Shown here one piece after another: positions 57,954 through 64,000 of a stretch of 64,000 nucleotides of DNA. How positions within the stretch are numbered: the stretch's first letter is position 1; the number at the start of each line of letters is the position of its first letter. This DNA comes from Neopestalotiopsis rosae (lineage: Eukaryota > Ascomycota > Sordariomycetes > Amphisphaeriales > Sporocadaceae): assembly GCA_023078685.1 (NCBI GenBank), contig JALGAS010000006.1, forward strand, positions 3,100,001 to 3,164,000, given 5' to 3'. The position numbers and the translations under genes are program-made. A model generated the notes under the pieces. It saw only the letters and a list, made by a program, of their open reading frames with translations. It ran no database searches and was not told the origin of the DNA.

Positions 57954-59327
57954 ATGTCAACAGCTGATAGCGTCAGAGCCTCGTCGAGGTGGGCTACCCG
58001 CAGCATCCCCATTGTTCTCGCTGCCGCAGTGGGTTACGCTACCTACGTCACCATTTATCGCGTCTGTGGTATGTCTTAGAATGCACCAAGATTGAAGATC
58101 TCCCGTCAGTCGCGCAGTTCAACGCTTACCATTTGTTATCGCCGCAGTCCGATACCTAATTCGCGAGTATCACAATGTCGGTCCAGCCATCGCCATCTTG
58201 GTCGTGTACTTCGTGATGCTATTGCTCATGATCGCAACCTACCTTCGCACCATCCACATGATCAACACCGACGTCCCTCTTGTACCGCTTGGACCTCTCG
58301 CTGTCGAACGAAGGGCGCAGGCAAAAGAGAAGAGTCAGAAAGCAGCAAACAGCCGCGATGCGGATCTTGAGAGTCAACCCTACTATGCCGCTACAGATAT
58401 GAATCCCGACAGCCCGGGACTGGAGCAATTTTACAACAAGGAGGCCTTTGTGTGCGAAAATGACGGTCGTCCCAAATGGTGCTCGGAGTGCTGCAATTGG
58501 AAGCCGGATAGGGCGCATCATAGCAGCGAGATTAATCGTTGCGTGATTCGCATGGATCACTACTGTCCATGGGTAGGAGGCATGGTAGCAGAGAATTGTG
58601 AGTCGTGCCGCTCAGTGTCGCATACCCAGGCTGCATGCTAATCGCGTCCATTGCAGCCTTCAAATTCTTTACGCAATTTTGCATGTACACGGCATGCTAC
58701 TGTGGTGTTGTACTAGGCGCCGCAGGTTCGACTCTGAAGAAGAGAATACATGATGGCGCCGAGCTTGATCCGCATCTCGTCGCCATCTTGGCCATAGGAG
58801 GATTTTTCGGCTTATTCACATTTCTCATGACTACAACATCCTGGAGATATATCGCGACCAACATGACCAACGTCGACATGATTGGAGCCAGGAAGAAGGT
58901 CTACCAGCTTGCAGTCAGAATCCCGCGCGGTACCGAGCGGCCCGAAAAGTACCAGACGGTCACGTATCCGCTACCCAAGATCGAGAGTTCATACGATGGT
59001 GCTGGGAACGGTGCAATATCACCGCCGGGACAGCCGCACAGGGACGATCTTGCCAACAGAACTTTTGCCATTCTCAAGACAGAACCGGGCGAAAATCCCT
59101 GGGATCTGGGACCCTGGAACAACTGGCAGCAGATTATGGGCAGCAATATTTTGGATTGGTTTTTGCCGATAAGAAAATCACCCTGCGTGATTCATGATAA
59201 CGACGAAAGTTTCTACCGCATGGAGAAGATGCTGAAGCAGCTCCGCGAACGATATGGCATTGATGGCGCATCTGCTGATGAGACAGACAGAATGGAGTTG
59301 CGGGAGATTCAAAGAAACATCACTTAG
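57954..59327 (+). CDS. PFA5: DHHC-type palmitoyltransferase, PFA5-like
   Basis: Three exons, 57954-58068, 58148-58597 and 58657-59327, give 411 aa. Junctions rebuild RVCVRYLIREYHN and GMVAENSFKFFTQF. Hydrophobic segments near residues 18-36 and 48-68, and two more after the Cys-rich domain, fit a four-helix membrane protein. The catalytic domain has CENDGRPKWCSECCNWKP then RVDH-type text, here CVIRMDHYCPWVGG; the second His of DHHC is Tyr, as in Akr1/Pfa5 enzymes. The C-terminal part holds GENPWDLGPWNNWQQIMG. It attaches palmitate to cysteines of membrane-associated proteins, probably at the plasma membrane. It interrupts the run of small Cys-rich genes and lies on the other strand. Confidence 0.92.
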
Positions 59328-59396
59328 AAGAGCATAATCATGATACCCTCGGAAAGACAAGGCGTTATAGGATTGGGACTACACCATAAATTTCAC

Positions 59397-59560
59397 GGCC
59401 GCGAATACAAGCGGATAGTAATGATTAATATTTTGCAAACGAATGAAATGTTCCTCCCGTGTCTATAGAGGCCCGTGATCTATCCTGTACTCCCGACCTG
59501 AAAATAAGAGATAAAATGAGTGCATAAAGAAGAAACATAAACCGCCCAATCAACCCAATT
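59397..59560. repeat. 3'-flank repeat of gene D
   Basis: This segment, including tcctcccgtgtctat and gaggcccgtgatctat, recurs at 60494-60650 downstream of gene E. It shows that D and E arose by a ~1.09 kb tandem duplication. Confidence 0.7.
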
Positions 59561-59591
59561 ATCACTCAACATGGTAAGCCACCTCATAGGC

Positions 59592-59766
59592 TTATCTCCA
59601 TTCCGTTATACAATTAGAGCACCTATGATGATTGCATTCGGTACACACCGTGGACGTTTTGACGGTGATAAACTCCGCAAAATTGTGATTGCACTGTGAA
59701 GTTAGTATATTTGGATAACAGGCTTAACGGAACCAGACTCACGCATTGCCAGCATTCGACGGCCAT
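59592..59766 (-). CDS. Small Cys-rich protein D, 41 aa
   Basis: Two exons, 59766-59743 (MAVECWQC) and 59693-59592. The second starts CNHNFAEFITVKTSTV and has C-x2-C-x4-C-x2-C (CTECNHHRCSNC), ending ITEWR. The 49-nt intron (GTGAGT...TTCACAG) falls between two Cys codons, as in A, B and C. The third Cys of the head module is His, which still suits zinc. The protein is reduced to the bare module with hardly any tail. A minisatellite occupies its 5' flank. Very small size limits confidence, but the shared intron site and Cys spacing argue strongly for a real family member. Confidence 0.66.
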
Positions 59767-59929
59767 GTTGCTTTCAGGAATGTTTCTAATTGTTAACTTG
59801 AGATATGGAACCTCAGTATATTGGAACTTATGATTCAGGTGGCTTGAGGAGGGATATATATTGTTAAAAAGAGATTTGCAGCTTTTGACTCTGTTCAATG
59901 GGAAAAGGACGAAACGGTGAAATCTAGCG

Positions 59930-60480
59930 TGATGCCAATTGTGCGAAACATGGAAACGTTTGAAGACTTGGTCGAGGATGGATATTTGTACTTGGATCTT
60001 GTTATCGTTGGCCTCCAGTAATATTTCTTTTCAAATCAACACACAAAGACTTTTCGAGAATGGATAAATTTGTAGTTGGAGGCTATTATCGTTGGTCTGG
60101 ATAGAATTCTTCGCTAAAAACACCACAACAGGCGATCAAAGACTTGGCCGAGAACGAACATCTGTAGTTGGAGATGAATCTTGTTGGTCTGAATAGAATT
60201 CCTCGCTTAAAAAACTACACAGGCGATCAAAGACTTGGTCGAGAATGAATATTTGTAGTTGGAGGCAGATATTGTTGGGCTGAGTTCAGTTTCTCCCAAG
60301 AAAAAGAAAAACAAAACAGCCCAGAGTTGATCAAAGACTTGCCCGAGAATGAATACTTGTAGTTGGAGGCAGATATTGTTGGGCTAAGTTCGGTTTCTCT
60401 CAAAAAGAACAGCCCAAAGTTGATCAAAGACCTGCCCGAGAATGAATACTTGTAGTTGGTGGTGATTATTGTTGGTCTGA
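59930..60480. repeat. Minisatellite upstream of gene D, about six 84-105 bp units
   Basis: The unit core is caaagacttggtcgagaa then tgaatatttgtagttgg and attgttggtctgag. Cores start near 59962, 60051, 60140, 60224, 60329 and 60422. A single related copy lies at 61055-61095, upstream of gene E. Units are diverged by substitutions and small indels. Confidence 0.75.
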
Positions 60481-60493
60481 GCATAACGTCACG

Positions 60494-60650
60494 ACCACGA
60501 ATAGAAGCAGGTAGTAATAAATGATAGTTGGAAAGGTAATGAACGAACTTCTCCTCCCGTTTCTATTGAGGCCCGCGATTTATTTTGAATCCCCAAACAA
60601 AAGTGATAAGAAACAAAATGAATGAATAAACCCAAAATACCACGAACATC
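60494..60650. repeat. 3'-flank repeat of gene E
   Basis: Diverged copy of 59397-59560 (tcctcccgtttctattgaggcccgc). Confidence 0.7.
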
Positions 60651-60716
60651 CCTCTGTGTTCCATTCATGTTTCATTCCATAGCATAAGGCCCGTCACACG
60701 CTGAGCTATGATCTGG

Positions 60717-61016
60717 CTAAGAGCAATCACAACTATCCGTTTTCTCATGCCCACAATCTTCACATACCCATGTGCCGTACTCGTTTTCCACAAAAGTCGT
60801 TTCATATCTACATTCACAACACCAGATAGTCTGCTTCGCAGGCTCCGGACGTGGTGCGGGGTGGTTGTTTGAACCGTCTTCCGAATCCGACTCCGACGAC
60901 CTTGCAGAGAAGCTGATCAGTACAGATGCCACACAAAAGCTTGATGATGGATATACATTTGTGTTGAATAGTTTGGTTTTCTTTTTATGTTCAATGATCG
61001 AGTGATGAAGCGGCAA
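60717..61016 (-). pseudogene. Small Cys-rich gene E, start unresolved (possible pseudogene)
   Basis: An open frame ends at 60717 and codes an acidic segment (SSESDSEDGS), a Pro-rich stretch and then TIWCCECRYETTFVENEYG and CEDCGHEKTDSCDCS. This is the same W-C-C-x-C ... C-x2-C ... C module, with a longer gap and C-x-C at the end. Unlike A-D, the two adjacent Cys codons are not separated by an intron. The frame has no ATG; the nearest upstream ATG (near 60963) is in another frame and closes after 13 codons. Either an unseen upstream exon supplies the start, or the copy is dead. The 5' flank resembles that of gene D. Confidence 0.5.
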
Positions 61017-64000
61017 ATTGAGCGCTCAATCGCTTTCAAAATTATATATAAAGACGATCGGAGACTTGGTCGAAAATGAATATTGTTGGTATGAGTAGAA
61101 CTCCAAACTGCTCGACAGTCTTGATAGGCAGATCTTCTCTTCTCTGTGACTTCCTTACGCAACATATATATGCAATTCCAGTGACGACGGAGCCGCACCC
61201 GGAGCACTATCTAGAGTCGCTTTTCTCCTCCAGCACCCCTTCCCCCATTGAGATCAGCTCGTAACGATCCTATGGACCCCCGGTGAAGCTTCTCGTGAGC
61301 AGTGCGTTCTGGTCCTACCGAGGTATCTCGTACGTCAGCTTAGAGGATCATGCTGTGCATCTACCCTCATCCCATCCTGTCGGTATTTGAGGTGTCCACA
61401 TTGTCGAATCAGTTTCTTCAATGGTTGCCAAGTGTGGATTTCTTGGTCCCTTGATCCCTACCCAGAGATATGCTACTGAGATTCAGCCCTAAAAGCTTAA
61501 CTTGGCCCGGATTAAGGGGATTCAGTGGCGGAGAAATATCCGGAGATTGACGGGCTTCCTGGAACAGGGGCTGGCCCCCAGAGATGGTGAAGGAGCTAGC
61601 CGTGTTTTGTATGCGGAATCTCGTGATGGGAATTCTCAGAAGACCATGGGAAAGAGAATTGCACTTTTGCAAGAAATCCGCCCCGGAAATGCCTTTTCAC
61701 TCGATCCTACCAAAGTCAAATTATCCTCCAACGTCTTGGTCTAATCTGTGAGATTGAGGAGTTTGAACTTTGCAACAGTGATCTGGGGTAGTTCAAACTT
61801 GTCGAAGATGCTGACCACACTCAAAGGGGGGCCAGGCTGAGGTGTCGTTCTGCTACCCAGATGGCCTAAGGATGCGGCTTCACCCGTCAGAGGCGCAGAG
61901 CAGCCACCGGAGTTGGTCTCTGAACATGGCAGTGTTTGCGATAGAGGTGTGAGATTCCTCCCGAACTAATGAGAATATGGCAATCTTTGGCAAGATCAGG
62001 ATCCCGAGTAGCTTGGAACTAAAGAGGCTGTCCTAGTCTCAGCAAGACCAACTACCGTACGCGCATTTCCAAAAGTTTCTTTGTTTCAGGACGCCCATCA
62101 GCAGAACATCATTGCTCCTCCGTTGTTCAACATCATTTCTGATCCTCTTGACGCAGTCATGGTAATGTGACGTGGGATCTGTCAGTTCTGTGCAACGCAG
62201 TGAATGATTCAGTTTCACCGTTTTATTCACCTGCGGTGATGCAACAATCCACGGCTCTCGCTACGGTGTTGGTCCATTGCTGACACAGAATGAGTATTCT
62301 CAGACCCGGGGGTTTGGAACATGCCAAAAAAGCGATGGTTCACCTATGCTAATTTCGGTGAGCCATAGATTTGGCTACAGCAAGACGTGCATATGGTTGC
62401 TGGGGACCGGGTGGCCTCCTTTGAAACGCCAACGGACTGATCTCCGAGGATCTCGAATTGGATATCCAAGAGACTACGTTGTATGTGTGAAAACCACTCC
62501 AGAGTCACCTGACACCTAGTTACTAATTTGTCGAAAACAAAAGCGATTCAGCTGATGATAGCTTCCGTTGGCGCCTCGAAATTGTAAGGCTGAGCTGAGC
62601 GGGTCATGGACCTTCGTTCAACTAACCATGGAGACCGAAGTCAACTAGGCTTTTCACAGCTACCACTAGGCAATGCTAATTAGTTCTCTTGGTCAATTTT
62701 TACAGATAACACAAAGGATTCTAGGTCACCGAAATTGGCTTGCTCCATCCATGGCCATGGCTGGAGAATGGCCGAAGATCCTGCCGTGAATAGGAATTCA
62801 CAACTGCCGCAGATTTCAACCTACGTAGTGAGTTGACTGGCAGTGTTTCTTTCAATGCAGCTCGTTTCCTCCGCTGTAACCCCCACACATATTAGATAAT
62901 TGGATGCTTGCGGGTGTCTTCGAGTAGGAGTCCCTGCTGATTCGATCGTCAGAGGCAGCGCTCACTACTTCAAGCCCATCAGACGGAAGAGCCTCATCAG
63001 ATCATGGGGGCCAGTGTCTGTCAGGGGGCAGGGGGCTTTTGGGTAAATATTCCTATTATTGTCTCCATGCACTCTAGACTACTGAGTGCGAATTTGGGTC
63101 TTTTGAGGCAAATCTACCTACTGAAGTACCGCTCAGCCTTATGGGTGGAGCAAGCAACGCCTTACACTGTACTTCGTCTCCAGCTCGAAATGCTACGTAG
63201 AATCGACTCGAATCAATTATTCACTATTGTTTTGACACTTGAAATAGATTGCAATTCTCTGCAAGAACCTTTCGAGGGCACATGGAGATACATCACGGCG
63301 ACTCGATGAGTGGATTTGACACACGTTGCCTGCAAAAGGCTGTCGACTCAAACGCTGCGGAGAGCGGGTATGCTAGATCAGTTCAACACAAAAGCCTTCC
63401 TCCCATGGACACCCACCTGCAAGTACTCCAACAGCTATGCATGTTCTATCATTATTGCGCATGATCGCCAAAACTTGAGGGCTGTCGAAAACTGCGAAAG
63501 AGACATGAAGTGACACCAAGGGTCGTTTAGAAGTCAATGTGGGTGGTACGACAAGACAGTGGTTAAAACATAAATTTATTTAAGAGCAACATCGAGAACC
63601 AGGAAATTTGTAAATTAATATCAACAAATAGATTAAGTTTGATTTGAACGCAAGAGTGTACAGGTAAATAACTGGGTAGTAACAGCAAGTCGTGAATGGG
63701 GGAAAGAATATTGAATGAAATGCTGCTAGGAAGTCGCAGCGGAGTCCTCAGCACTTGACGTATTAGACTATTCTCCACTTTTACCGTCTCTAGTGGAGAG
63801 CGGCAAGGACTGTAGTAGCGTCTGCGAACAAAGGAAGGAAGCAACCGCCGCCGTTGGTTGCAAATACAAACGACGCGCTCCAGGGCTGCTGCATGTGAGC
63901 TCGACTACACGATTACCTACTGTGGGAAAGGCGACAGGAGAAGAATACACCCCCAACAGTCTCATCAAGCAACCATCAGCTCCAGCACAAGTGTATTATC
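61017..64000. other. 3 kb region without recognisable genes
   Basis: After the single minisatellite-like copy at 61055-61095 and a TATATATAA motif near 61045 (5' flank of gene E), only short open frames occur up to the window end. None has a domain or coding-like extension. No RNA gene or CRISPR-like array was seen. Confidence 0.5.

Noticed and set aside
49741..61100. Possible transposon or CRISPR-like array because of regular repeats
   Set aside because: The repeats are gene-sized tandem duplications and a diverged minisatellite. No transposase, terminal inverted repeats or uniform spacers were found.

Overview
The window is nuclear DNA from a filamentous ascomycete (Pezizomycotina), most likely a Sordariomycete. 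The signs are spliced genes with many 55-80 nt GT-AG introns, a HET-domain gene, a Zn2Cys6 regulator, fungal-type P450 and MFS genes, and a repeat carrying the CpA-to-TpA footprint of repeat-induced point mutation (RIP). All gene models were built by hand from reading frames and splice signals. Every multi-exon model presented as an intact gene closes in frame.

Left part (1-15 kb). The 3' end of a hybrid histidine kinase is followed by a compact secondary-metabolism-like set: a condensation/BAHD-type acyltransferase (+), an MFS exporter (-) and a cytochrome P450 (-). Next comes a DUF3176 membrane-protein gene destroyed by an inverted partial duplication (about 310 bp arms, 91 nt loop). The arms differ only by transitions, nearly all in CpA/TpG context. 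A PAF-acetylhydrolase-like gene follows.

Middle (15-49 kb). This holds a Dabb-domain protein, an 811-aa fungal protein of unknown function, a RraA/HMG-aldolase-like enzyme beside a beta-hydroxyacid dehydrogenase, a nine-exon Zn2Cys6 transcription factor, a fructosyl-amino-acid-oxidase-like flavoenzyme and an uncharacterised conserved protein. A loose proline-metabolism neighbourhood follows: P5C dehydrogenase, P5C reductase, an amino acid permease and proline dehydrogenase, with a HET gene and a Nudix hydrolase between them. A cupin gene closes the block.

Right part (49.7-64 kb). This is gene-poor and repeat-rich. It holds a family of tiny, divergent, cysteine-rich proteins, all on the minus strand. 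Four complete members (68, 72, 50 and 41 aa) carry a W-x-C-C-x-C/H ... C-x2-5-C-x4-C-x2-C signature, and each has one coding intron placed exactly between the two adjacent Cys codons. A fifth member is degenerate or has an unresolved start. Two members sit in a ~1.98 kb tandem duplication that carries promoter and 3'UTR along. Two others sit in a ~1.09 kb duplication with a promoter-side minisatellite. A PFA5-type palmitoyltransferase gene lies between the two groups. This family is the best candidate for an undescribed system. The last ~3 kb has no supportable gene.
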